64,000 nucleotides of DNA, taken from Plasmopara viticola. Its lineage: Eukaryota; Oomycota; Peronosporomycetes; Peronosporales; Peronosporaceae. A program made the position numbers and the translations under genes. Below are positions 33,131 to 44,641 of this stretch, one piece after another; the stretch's first letter is position 1; the number at the start of each line of letters is the position of its first letter. The notes below the pieces were generated by a model that saw only the letters and a program-made list of their open reading frames with translations, ran no database searches and had not been told where the DNA came from. The DNA is taken from positions 372,001 through 436,000 of the forward strand of contig MBPM02000052.1 of NCBI GenBank assembly GCA_001695595.3, given 5' to 3'.

Positions 33131-36100
33131 GAGACGTATGCTTCTCGAACATTTTTTTCAATAAACGCGTAAAATTTGCATGGAATTTTCATTGAACATT
33201 TGGTGCCATCAAGCCCGTTAATTATACTTTGCATATTCTAATGACGTTTACACAGAAAATGTTTCAAATCTCGGTCGTGAAAAATAATAGTAATAATAAT
33301 AAAAAATTCTCACATGTATTGACTTTGTCGGACCTAAAGGTCTAGTTCACGATGTAGTATTCGGCGGTGTTCCACGACAAACAGGCTTAGCAGATTTATG
33401 TTCAATGTAAAAGCACATGGAGGCGCGTGTAGGTCAAATTTTTGAGTATAGACAGTGCTTTCTATTCTAACTATTCCGAGCAAAAGCCTTTGCACAAAGT
33501 AATACCAATGTTTTAAGTATCAACAAATGCACACTTAAGGTAATTTTTTGCCAAATATATACATCCCGCTTCAACAAAACAGTAAAGCCTATCATGATGA
33601 GATTTCCAATGGCGCTTCTCAATAAAAGTTCGCATTACTGAGATTGCAGTACAGAATGCTCAGAGCATTTTTATTGTACAGCTGTTTTTTTTCATGCCAA
33701 CAATGATTTGGTCGTTTCATCTGATTATCACACTAAAAGGAACCATTTTCAATCATTTACCGGGTAAAAATCTGTGTGTGTATTTGCCGCAAATTTCGTC
33801 GAAGCAAGAGATAACAATAGTCACCGCATAGAAATCAGCGCGTGTGCAGGTTGCTACTAGTATGTCAGTAAGCCAGACTCGTGCGACGATACATCTTGTT
33901 TATTGTAGCACCTTATCAGTTCTCGAAGACATTTCCGGTGCAAGAAGCATTACCATTATGTAAGTTGAAGTAAAAAAAGCTGTCTCTATGCAGCTGCGTC
34001 AACACAGTTTCTGGTATCGGTACGTCGTCAATAAATCAAGTTGCTTATCAATCTGGCAATTTCGATACACTAAAGCTCGTTGGTGACAGACTGTATTTAC
34101 TTAACTAGCCCCCGCCAAAAAAATTCTTTGGTACTCTTGTAGATTGGCCTCTCTACATTTCTTAACTCTTACGCGAGTGTGAACTCTGTTTTAGATGTGC
34201 AAGCCAGAAATAAAGGTAATTTTATATCACTCTTTGAGCACTTCCTCATCACGACCCTTATGACGGACCGGAATACGTCATCCCTCGCGTCTTCCCTCGC
34301 TTGATGTTTTGACAAAATGTAATATGTGTCTGTGCTGCTTGAAGCCTCTTTTCTTGCTACACCCTGATAAGTCGACAAAACGTACGATGTAAATATGCTA
34401 CTTAAAGTTACACCATCGCAATTATGCCATATGACACGGGTATCGCTAATTGGCCAGAAAATAGTGTTTTATCAGGGACTAAAAGAGACGATGAATGTAC
34501 AGCGTAATACGATACCCAAGAAGCCCTGCGCATTGACGTCACTAGCAATCGGCATTTGGCAGGTCCGAATCTTGAGTTGGTGAACAACATCGCCGACAAT
34601 CGCGACCTTTGTTACAAAGCCAGGCGATGGTTGCCGTGCTTTGAGGCCTTTTTCGACCATATTTTCGAGTATCGAGCGCGTAGTCACTTTTTTTCATCGG
34701 TGTAAGCCTCCGCAAAACGTTTTGTGGGCAGCCTGTCCGGACTGCACGAATTCACACCAACTCACCTTCTCCGCCACTTCTATTAACCGTTTTCTTCCTC
34801 ATGATAGGTCATTTTTTTTTACCAATTTGAAGTTGCAGAAGACGTGTTATTAACCTGCAGCTAAGATCATGCTTCTTCTTGGATTAATCTACTATTTAAA
34901 AATTGGTCGAGGGACGTTCAAAAAGAATTCCCTGAAGACATCAATGTAAAATGTAAGTGTACTACATCTTACAATATCAACGTCAGAGCCATACTAAGTC
35001 GGCATCATTTCTTGGTACTCGTAGTGCTGACAATTTGCTAGTACAAAGTTAGTCGACTAGAGGTTGTGGGACTTTGCGCGAATGTCAAGTCCTGGTCAGT
35101 TGGTGGATCGGTCTTGAATCACTGTGCCTGGGTCATATAACCCGGCGTCAACACTTCTGCTTCCACCTGGCCCGGGCACGCCAGCTATTAATGGCTCTTT
35201 CAACATTGCTCGTGTCTTTGTTTGTTCAAGTGTCTGGGTTGGACGCATTCTTTTTTGGGATGTTCAGCGTCCTTTCGTTGCTATGACCCTAAATGTTGTA
35301 ATAAAAACGTAGATTGGGTCTTAAAGGTGGCAATTTGTGCAGATTGAGGTTATAATGACAAGCCTCTACGTTTCCGATCTCAGTTTCTGTTGCTTTCCAT
35401 TTTGTCAAAATATTTTTATGAGTAAGTTTAAGCTTTTTAAGCCACTTTGATGTGTACAGGTCTCAATACACAAAGTCTTTGTGAAGGCTTATGTTAGCGA
35501 TCTATTAGGTCATCCTCTGTTCCTTAACTTGAATTGCAATGAGGTAATGTCAACGGAGCGCAAAACTAGTCAACCCATTCAAAAAGCAGGCGTTTGAGTG
35601 GGTATTAGCATTATTGCCGATTGCAAACATAACAAGTAGAAGCATAGCGCTCCAGCGCCTTGGCATATGTGTGCCTGCGTTGTGCAGCTCATCTTTGACA
35701 ATACAATTTACGATTCGGTCTGGCATCTGTTTGTGAGAAGTTTACTGTAGATACGTGTAATCTTTGCCTAGGACTGTATAGGTAACCCTCAAATTGCACC
35801 GATTTGTTCGGATCTAGATGCTCTTAGCATCCATGATAGCATCACCTTTTTACTATGTGCTCTTAAACAAAAGTGGCGATCAAGAAGCGGGGGAGGGTGC
35901 CTAACAAGGCTTGGATTTGCGTCTTCATCACACGGACAAGCATCTCCTGCGTAGCCAATTGCACGCCATCAAGACTTTTCTTTGGATTGGCCGCAGTGGT
36001 CAGCCCGCGGCTTCTTCGGATCGACCTCGGACCCTCCTGACCTTGAAGATAGTATGGACCTCTTGAGTCATATACCCACAAGCTTTACAGTTACGTCAGC

Positions 36101-37898
36101 CGCTGAGCGCCTCAATACGAGCCTGAGAGCTGCGTCGGGAAGTTGCCTCCTCGAAGCGTTGTCTCCTCTATGGTAAGACGGATGATTCCACGGCGGCTGT
36201 TATTACCCATACCCACCTTTTTATCAGCCATATTGCTGAGAGATCGTACACCTATGAGGCCGTGTGTCATGAGGAGTGAGCTAGGTCTATGCTAAAAGAA
36301 CACATGAGACTCTGAGCCTTGGGTGTCGAAACACCTCCCGATTCGCCACATAAAATACTGATTGCGTCAACATTACTTTGAGAAAATCGATGCTAAATAC
36401 ATACCCATTCATGCCTCAACTCGCGAGTAAAGTCCCGTCAAATCCCCAGAAAATGGCTTACAACTGCACCACACCCATTTTGGTCGACTCGGAGGGCGCG
36501 GCTTTTGTCAATGACTCTTCAAAGCACCTGGATGAGCCGATGGTTTACTTTGTCCCTTTCTTCTAGGGAAGGCAAGGTTCATGTGCCCATGCCTAATACA
36601 GTTAAAGCGACGAATGTTGCTCTAATTGGTATTACTTTAGTCGATTGAAACTGTACGCGAGTCATCGGGTTTGCAAACACCTTCACTTCCATCTCAAGAG
36701 GATCCAGACGAGAAAGCCTTCCTGCGGGTACACTCTTCTTAAAAGACGTTTATAACGCATCTTTTATCACAACTGCCAGCCTTTGAGTGTTTTAGTGCAA
36801 GGCAAACTTACTCTAGAGTCATCAGTGTATTAATTTATCTTGTCTTGTCCGGAAAGTGCCACTCCACTCACTCTATTAAATTTGTTAAATTCTATATATA
36901 TATTTGGGAAGCTAGCGTCTTCCTTTCTTGCAGATAAGAAGGCGCTAGTGCAAGCGTAGCCTAAGATCAGCCAAAAGAAACGAAGCCAACTATTTCTTTA
37001 TGTGTCTTTAGCCTCGGATTGAATCGTACAATAAATGCGGACTTTCTAACAAAAAAGCTGGAAGAATTGCTTGCTTGCTTAATGAATTACAAAATCACGC
37101 TTGCGACTGTGCATTTGTTTTGAATGCATTAGCTTCCTAGTGCCTCAACTATATCAGCAAATTAAACTTGTTATCTTTTTTGGGCCTGCTGTAGTCTCAT
37201 TGTGAAAGAGTTCTTGACAAGCGTTGTACTCGATTGCTCAGATATTTTTTACAATGAGTGGTTACGCAACGTAGTTGTTTTTGCTCGTACTCGACTCGAT
37301 TTTTCACGTAGTACAGTTGGAAACAGCTACGCCTCGATGCATAGCAGACTGAGCATGATCCATAGTCCAGTAATCTTTTTGGACAACATTTCGGTATACA
37401 TCTGTATAGTTCTTTACAGTAAAACGAAGCGGGCATCAAATACGGTCATTTGTCTCTACTAGACGCACTTATGGAGAGTCCCACTATCGTGGTTTCGAAC
37501 CTGTCAAATAAAGGAAAGTGGGATAGAAAAGTATGCAATTTTGGATACAATCAGCTTAAAATGTGATTATGGAGCTTCTTTGCTGCGGCTGCACAATGAA
37601 CATGAGCAAGGCACAAAAAATTTTAAGTGCCGTAATAATCTAGCTTCATCAGCACCTATAATTCGATTCGAGTTATATAGTTTCGTATCATTTGTGAGTT
37701 TCCGCATTTGTCTTCTTCCTGCACAAGGCAATCCAACACACCACGATCTTTCAAAGTTATAACAACTGATCAAGCTGAAATTAAGAGAATGGCAGAAAGT
37801 TATATATTTCCCCCATAACGTCTACTATGGTACTCGATGAATGACATGTCTACCGGTATTATATATATACCAGTATACCATAGCGATTTCACTCCTTG
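33131..37898. other. Relic region without a recognisable gene
   Basis: About 4.8 kb of AT-rich DNA. The block 33.74-34.05 kb is similar, inverted, to 58.79-59.10 kb. The block 35.64-36.13 kb is similar to 15.84-16.86 kb. The segment near 36.17-36.28 kb resembles 48.48-48.59 and 56.96-57.07 kb. Open frames are all under 90 codons and none is recognised. Confidence 0.45.
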
Positions 37899-37946
37899 AA
37901 TCAACGCGCTTATTACGTCTCAACTGCTCTTTTTGCATAACCAGTA

Positions 37947-38066
37947 GCCAGAAAAGTGCAGAATCTGGTTGTTGTGGCCAGAGATGTGCAGAATCTGGTA
38001 ATTGTGGCCAGATAAGTGCAGAATCTGGTAACTGTACCCAGATAAGTGCAAAATCTGGCAAGTCTA
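37947..38066 (+). repeat. Four 30 bp tandem repeats at cleavage site
   Basis: Four consecutive 30 bp units (37947-37976, 37977-38006, 38007-38036, 38037-38066) of the form GCCAGATAAGTGCAGAATCT plus ten more bases. The unit corresponds to the single SSQIAAESG region at the signal-peptide end of the intact paralogues. It therefore arose by local amplification inside the dead gene. Confidence 0.9.
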
Positions 38067-38492
38067 CGATCATGACGTCATGGAAGTCGAAAATGCTGTC
38101 GTAATGTCGCTGCCAAATTAATTTTTTAGAGGAAGCCGTGACAATCACAACGACTTGGCGAATGAAAAGCGCTTTGTCTATTCTGCTTTAGCAAGCATAT
38201 TAAATGAGGGTGTTGCAAAGTTGCAACGTTTTGCAGAGATTATTGAAGCGAAGCCACGCGTTGCAAAGGTTGTGAAGAACACGTCACGCGCTGCAAAAAA
38301 CAGGCACCACGACCAGAGGTTGTAGAGGAGATGCTATACGCTGCAGAGGCGATGAAAGCGACGAAAAGCGCTGAAAAATTTAGTTTATTAAAAGTGGCTG
38401 CAAAAGACGCCAAAGAAGCATTAAAAACGTATTGGTATCCATCTGGCGAGACCGTCTTCATTGGCGATGCTTCTTGTGAAATAGCCGGCAAT

Positions 38493-38813
38493 TGTTGTAT
38501 TGTATTACGTTATCGCGTTGCCAAGTTATGCACGTGCTAGGCTCTATGGCTAGTCCACGGCATAGAGTGGTGTCCGCATACGTCGGGTCTCGTTCGGCAG
38601 GCAGTGCAGCCAGCACCGAGGCCGTGAGGGTCTTCCATTATTATGTGTAGTTCTGACTTGGTAAGAGCCCAGGTGGCGCCCGGTGCTGGATACCGCCGCG
38701 TCGAGGGTGAGACTCGTTAGAGACCTGCAAATGCCCGAGAGCAGCTGCCCGAAGCGCGCGAGCATTTAGCCCCCGCGCTTGGAAGGAGGGCGTCACCCCA
38801 ACCTTTTCCGAAA
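38493..38813 (-). mobile_element. Short SINE-like LINE derivative, copy 2
   Basis: A 321 bp element with the same three-part structure and the (ACAAT)n-type tail. It is flanked by a 10 bp duplication AGCCGGCAAT (38483-38492 and 38814-38823). It interrupts the effector pseudogene between codons equivalent to IAGN and VILS of the paralogues. Confidence 0.92.
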
Positions 38814-39739
38814 AGCCGGCAATGTAATCCTAATTTTTTTAGTGTGGAAAATTGACTTGGCGGCATGAAGTCGATGGTTGTGTCAGCCAAGCACAAGCGA
38901 AATATCGAGCGAGTTCATGGAGCGTTTGTCAACCTCTGCGACAAAATTGTACAAATAATCTGCACAGAGACGTCTTATCTTTGGGGTATGTTGAATTGAA
39001 CTTGACCGATTGCACAAGCACTTTAAATGCAAAAGCCACCAAATAAATATAGCCAGCTCCTAGGAGACACACGGGATGAGACGTGTAACAACCGTTTGGA
39101 TATTGAATCGCTTTGAATGCCAAGCACAGCGGTATGTGCTCCTAGCTTTGCAAAACATGAGAAAAGACAAGGGAGTGTGTAATCAGTGAAAGAAATTGTC
39201 GGATTCGCCAAAATTTGGCGTGCTGAATTACATGCCGAATTTGCGTTATCAGCGATGGGTGCGAATGTACTGATCGAATCGTCGCCCCATTAAACCTCGA
39301 GCTCACTCCTAGTGGCAACACAGGCACCATCAGTGCATTGGCTTTACATAAGCACTCAAAAGCGCAAAGTTCGTATCCGTTAAAGCCATTTAACGTGGCA
39401 TCGACGTCCAAGAATGATCGCTCTGACTTAACTAAACGATTGAAGCGACCCATTGATGGCAACGCCCACACAGCCAGTCGTCCATCTGAGCAATCGAAAT
39501 TGCAAGGTTCAACGTCGTTTATGCCACTTTTGACGAAATCGCCAACCTCCGGCGATTATTGTATCTCTGCTACAAGATCATGGTTCAGCTTGGGCGGTCC
39601 GAGCTCCGGTTTTGCTTCGTACAAGCCAGGCGACCACTTCGTTTTCACGGAAAAGGCGAGACTAAATCGTGGCGATACAAGCAGTGCTTTTGTCCCGTAT
39701 AAGTCAGGCTACCATTCCGTCTCTGATGACGGATAATCC

Positions 39740-42674
39740 TTTATGTGGTGAATTAGCGATCAAAGTGATTTGTAACGACATTACACACAAGACAACTGCA
39801 AGATCCAGATTCATTCTCAAATTTAGTATTAGTATAAGTTATCAAATAGAAGCATGAGTTGTGTTGTGTATTACATTGTAAAGTATAAAGTGTTCTCTAC
39901 TTCGGAGTGCACCCAGTCTAGGTTTTGTTTGGTGAGTTAAATCTTCGAAATTTGTTGTTCGGATCGTTTTTAATTGTTGTGCTTACACGAAGTCAGAACA
40001 GACTTTGCAATGAATCTCGACGGCTGACCAACTACTATCTAAACAACTAAAATGACATTTTTTTAGGGTGCCGGGATTTCTCGCCTTTTTTTTAAAGAAT
40101 ACATAAAGGGTGAGACGTGAGCTCTTTCCTTATCGACTTAGTAGGCACTATAGTAAAGCCGTCGCGTACATTCAATGCGTATTTGGCAAAAAGGCAGGCA
40201 CTTTCTATCAGGATGCGCCCTTGCTAACAAGGCTTGAGCTCACCAGAAGTCAACCACAACTTCGCTCATTTTTATGATTGAGCCTTTACTCAGCGACATA
40301 ACTCTTTCATAAAGATATCGCTTATGATTTTTGTATGAATATTTGAAATTATGAGCCGTTTTTCTCTGCTGGACAACTGATTTAGGTGCTGTTCCGACAC
40401 GCTTTCGAAGCAACTGCGTGCGTTGCAAGCATCTTTCAAATGGACGTTTGCTCCTGGAACGGATGGTACTTGTAAATCAGGCCATACCAAATTTAAAGAC
40501 CAGACCTTTGTATGCGATGGACAGTTAGGGCGTAATGAAGCTGCATAAAGCTAATCTTTTGTAGTGAAAGCTGGCTTACAGCTATAAGGATGTAAAAAAG
40601 AATAAAGCTTTTATTAGTATTCAGACCAGTTTGCATGCTGAAGTCTTTTGAAGAGTACCGAAACGGATGTAGTTCCCTGCCTAAACAACAATGTTGAGAT
40701 TAGCGCATATAAAAATGCAACAAAGATAATGTTATTGTATTGTATACGTCCGTCTGGATGGTGAGCGGTAGTTCCCATAGATATCTACATCCACGCCCCT
40801 CAGTGCATGGTGCTTTCACAACCAGTAGATTTTGTAGTCAATTTTACGCCCGCGCAAGTGGATTGACTACCTCGCAGGACTATAGAATGTTACAGAATTA
40901 TCTCTTCGCATCTGTCGAACAAGTAGTTGGTAGTGCTCGATCGACTTTCAAACTTATATGGGCCTGAGAAGACGAGTAAATTTGCAGCCTTCGATGCTGC
41001 CCCTACAAAATAGTCTATGATCGAGGGCAAAAATTGGAATCTAAGCTGATAAAGCTTAAATATTCTAGCTTTAAAAGTAAAGAGGGTCACTAAGCAGTTT
41101 TGATAGTGATTAATGTATCCGCACGCCCTTAACGGTGAAAGAAATTTACCGTACATCATGCGCAAACTCATCTTTTTTCAATTATTATTTTCTACTCCAA
41201 GTCATCCTATCTCTAGAGATGACAAAAATTTTGATCTCTTAACCGGGGAGCCGACAAGCTTGCGCCCATTTTCGGCATTCGCACAATAAGTCAGGCTGAT
41301 AATTTTTAGCCTTAAGCTCAAATTCGCAAACAAAAACCTTATTCTCATATTGCCTTTGAAAAATGTCCACCACCTTGGCGTTTTCTTCACTAATGCCCGA
41401 TTCAAAAATGTGTATGTTCGATTTTTGCAACGCGTTTTGCTTGCTTTTGCTATTTTGCCATCTTGAAAGTATTCCAACAGGTGGTGTGGATCCGTTTTGT
41501 GGTAGGTGCACAACTTGTTTTTCTTGTCTTATGTCTCTTTCGAGCGCTTGCAGCCAATCATGATTAGGCTATATAACTTGTGACCGTAGCCGCTGCTATA
41601 ATAGATAATTCTCGCGGTCGTGCACTTCTTGCACCAGTCTTAAGCATAGCACGTTTTAAAGGTCCGTACTACTTTGCCTCGCTGATGCGTTAAGAGATTG
41701 CTAGCGGCAAATTCTACAACTTTTTTTGCCTGCGTTTACATCTCGTCTTCCAAGTCTTCGTGTTGGACGCTGGAAATAAACAGTGACCCGGTCTCAGCAT
41801 TTTAAAGATTCAAACATATACTCCTGCCTCGCGCGTAACGTACAGGACTTCGTCGTCAAGCCACTATTAATGAGGATGTGGCTGCTGTCTTTGTTGGGGA
41901 GACCGTTTACTCCCATGTTCATGTTAATGGTGTATGTGACGCGGTCTCTGTCTACAATGCTCAAACAACCCATGGCTCGTAGTTTGTCTTCATCGCACGT
42001 AGAGAGCCCCTCGTCAACAACTACAGTTGCATCGCTATGAGTGATCAGACAGTCTGAGTCGTCGCTCCGATTGATGAAGACATAGAGTAAGAAATGCACG
42101 TCATGCTTCAAGCAGCAGTCATTGGGAATGAAAAAATCTTTTTTCTCGGTCGTTAAACCGTATTGATGACTTCACATGTAAAGATGTGAATCCAAATGTG
42201 CCTGTATGACTATTCAAATCGTCAACTTCGAGCTTATCGCATAAAATCCTACAAGTACCTCTCGGCTTACGGAAATTTATAATTATCGACTTTGACGCTA
42301 AAAATTGGTGACAACACAAGTTTTGTGATGTTCAAATGCCGCTTGATGAAGATGTTGCATTTAGCATCTGCTTGAGCCATTACCATTATGGAGAAATAGC
42401 AAGGCTTTTCGCAAGTACATACTGTAAAAAAAATAATCACGCTAAGAATTTTAAATTGGCAACATCGTGTCACGGTAATTTTAAGACATTGCCAGAGATG
42501 TAATAACCACTGAGCAAAAAAAGCAAAGCTACTGAGCTTCGACTTGTTGCCCTTATAAAGTCTTTGGTAAGCTAACCAGTCGAAGATTTGACCTTCTAAC
42601 TGAAAGCTCCACCTGAAGAGAGCGGATTATGATTCTCTGTGTGTCACAACCAATTTTGTGGCTGACAAATAGTC
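39740..42674. other. Flank of dead effector, then unrecognised relic
   Basis: 39.74-40.25 kb matches the 3' flanks of E3 and E4 and has no LINE derivative where E3 has one (near 39.91 kb). The segment at 40.92-41.03 kb repeats 24.13-24.24 kb. On the minus strand, 41202-42111 holds overlapping frames of 90-105 codons, including CLITHSDATVVVDEGLSTC, that may be remnants of a transposon protein. I do not recognise it. Confidence 0.4.
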
Positions 42675-42687
42675 CTCGTCTACAATA

Positions 42688-43010
42688 TTTGTATTGTATT
42701 ACGTTATCGCGTTGCCAAGTTATGCACGTGCTAGGCTCAGTCTGGCTAGTACACGTCATAGAGTGGTGCCCGCATACGTCGGGTCTCGTTCGGCGGGTAG
42801 TGCAGCCAGCATCGAGGCCGTGAGGGTCTTCCATTAGTTTGTTTAGCTCTGACTTGGTAAGAGCCCAGGTGGCGCCCTGGTGGTGGAGACCGTCGCGTCG
42901 AGGGTGAGACTCGCTAGAGACCTGCAGATACCCGAGAGCACCTGCCCAAAGCGCGCGAGCATTTAGCCCCCGCGCTTGAAAGGAGGGCGTCACCCCAGCC
43001 TTTTCCGAAG
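42688..43010 (-). mobile_element. Short SINE-like LINE derivative, copy 3
   Basis: A 323 bp element with a 13 bp duplication CTCGTCTACAATA (42675-42687 and 43011-43023). It has the same two internal junctions as the other short copies. Confidence 0.92.
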
Positions 43011-43023
43011 CTCGTCTACAATA

Positions 43024-44600
43024 ATAATTGATTATTAAGAACCAAAGATGTTTCGGCTTGCGTACACCACGTAAACAAGCAAAATTGAAGAAGCTGCGAC
43101 TTTTTGCAATAGGTAATCGAATAATGCAGAGGAAATTATTTTTGATAGGAAAAACATTTTCTTTAGCCGGCACCCGTTCTAGCTTTGTAGCTTTGTAAGA
43201 CAAAACAAAGCTCCCTGTCATTACTTTCGACGCGTTTGACCATGAAGGTTGCAGCAATTTGATGTAAACGGTCACTAGCGAATTTTCTGGTACAGGCAGC
43301 CTGAGATTCTTAACGAAACTACTTTGAAGTATGCACTGTTGTTCCGACGCAAATATTTATGCTCAAAGCCCTTTGTAGCCAATTTAGACCGCGCATGGCA
43401 ATAAAGCTGTCCCTTTTTTCAACCAAATGACGAGATGGATGTCTTACAAGCTTGGATATAAATTTTGTGTTTTGACAAGCTTAGTGATATTGCTGACGAT
43501 CTCTAGCACCGACTAGACAAATAATGGTTTGTATTTACGAAATCGGAGGCTCAATTGAAGTACAAAAAGCGCCAGACGTCTATCAGTTCTTCTTCGAGCA
43601 CGCGACTAAAGCTTTCTGCTTGACCATCTATCTGAGAGCGACTGGCTTCTTACATTAGCAAGCTTGTGTTCAATGATTAAAATAGCGTCGGGCCCTGGTC
43701 CTCCATCACTATGTCCGGAAATTCACTTGTGGTGGCGTTTTCGCGCTGCCCGAGCGTGGAGTAATTCCCATTGAAGTCTTGCGGTGCCGTACCCACGTTA
43801 GTCTCGTGTAAAGTAGAATTCATCGTACCATTCGGAGCATTCTTCGGCGCCGCGTCTACGTTATTCACGTGGGGAGAAAACTTCAAGGTCTTTAAAGATT
43901 GCGGCTTCTCCTGTGTAAAGCGCGTTCCTCAAAATCATTTTTATCTCCTTGTCGGGGCACTCTCACATTCGCATTTTCTATCGACGGATCGGAAAGTCCG
44001 AATCCCGTGAACGTGCTTTCGATTTCCTCGCTTTCTTGCCAACACCGCGAAAGATACATGTTCTTAACCAACTGTTAATGGTCAGAAATTTCGAAATGCA
44101 AAACTTGCGGAGTTTTGTGAAGGCCCCTAGGCTCGTTCTTCATCAAGCGCTTTAGCTCGACGCAAGGACTCGTCCCCTACTTCGTTGGTGGCGCCGTCAA
44201 AGTGTGAAGCCTCCGTTGTGCTAAAGCTCTAGGCACTGAATTCTACGAAACGGCTGCTATAATGAGTAGCCTCAGCCACTACAAGGAGGATCTAGGTGGG
44301 ACGCATGGTGGCGAAAGTCTAACAGATACGGATTTCACAACTGATGCGTGGTGATGGAGCAAGCTCATTGGCGGTACTCGCCGCTACTAGCCAAATCAGA
44401 TCAGCTCAATTTCTATTACCGTATGGAGTCAAAGGGTATCTATACGGTTTTGCACGACCATAATGATCGACATAAGTAAAGGTCGCACTATTTTTGTATT
44501 AATTTGAGGCCACAATCCCCCCGACTCTAAACCCATCGTTACGGTATTTACAAGATAGAATATGAGTGACACATTTACTGGTACTGTAGTCGTACACAAA
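43024..44600. other. Upstream region of E3, fragmented minus frames
   Basis: No intact gene. Minus frames at 43024-43275 and 43677-43886 are open and unrecognised; the first is cut by the short element at 42688-43010. Around 43.38 kb a short segment resembles the effector 3' flanks (GCAATAAAGCTGTC, also near 49.97 kb in reverse). Confidence 0.35.
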
Positions 44601-44618
44601 TCGGATGGTTACAGAGTA

Positions 44619-44635
44619 CCACTTCGCAATTTTTC
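44619..44635 (+). promoter_or_regulatory. Oomycete INR plus flanking promoter motif
   Basis: CCACTTC fits the oomycete initiator consensus YCAYTYY. It is followed after one base by CAATTTTTC, which fits the flanking promoter region consensus CAWTTTNYY. The motif ends six bases before the E3 ATG at 44642, implying a very short 5' UTR. The consensus is from published oomycete promoters; the use of this site is inference. Confidence 0.55.
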
Positions 44636-44641
44636 CTCGAA

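Larger units (their letters stand above)
37899..39736 (+). pseudogene. Broken RxLR effector paralogue
   Basis: Fifth member of the effector family, clearly dead. The signal-peptide part has lost its ATG and is frame-shifted. The first Arg codon of the RxLR position is a TAA stop (38119-38121), followed by FFRGSRDNHNDLANEKR, so the EER is also altered. Frameshifts follow near 38.3 and 39.05 kb. A short retroelement (38493-38813) sits inside the core-encoding part. The Ser/Thr-rich tail is still open for 132 codons (39338-39736), but the invariant C-terminal DVDTELSLGG segment is deleted. The repeated tail units (GGPSSGFASYKPGDH, then TSSAFVPYKSGYH) resemble E4 most. The 3' flank is homologous to those of E3 and E4. 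Confidence 0.9.

Noticed and set aside
37860..37885. AT-rich run as a TATA box for the dead effector.
   Set aside because: Simple AT alternation; no equivalent is present in the intact paralogues.
37825..38148. Minus-strand frame with QLPDSALIWP-type repeats as a repeat protein.
   Set aside because: Reverse translation of the 30 bp repeats that belong to the effector pseudogene on the plus strand.
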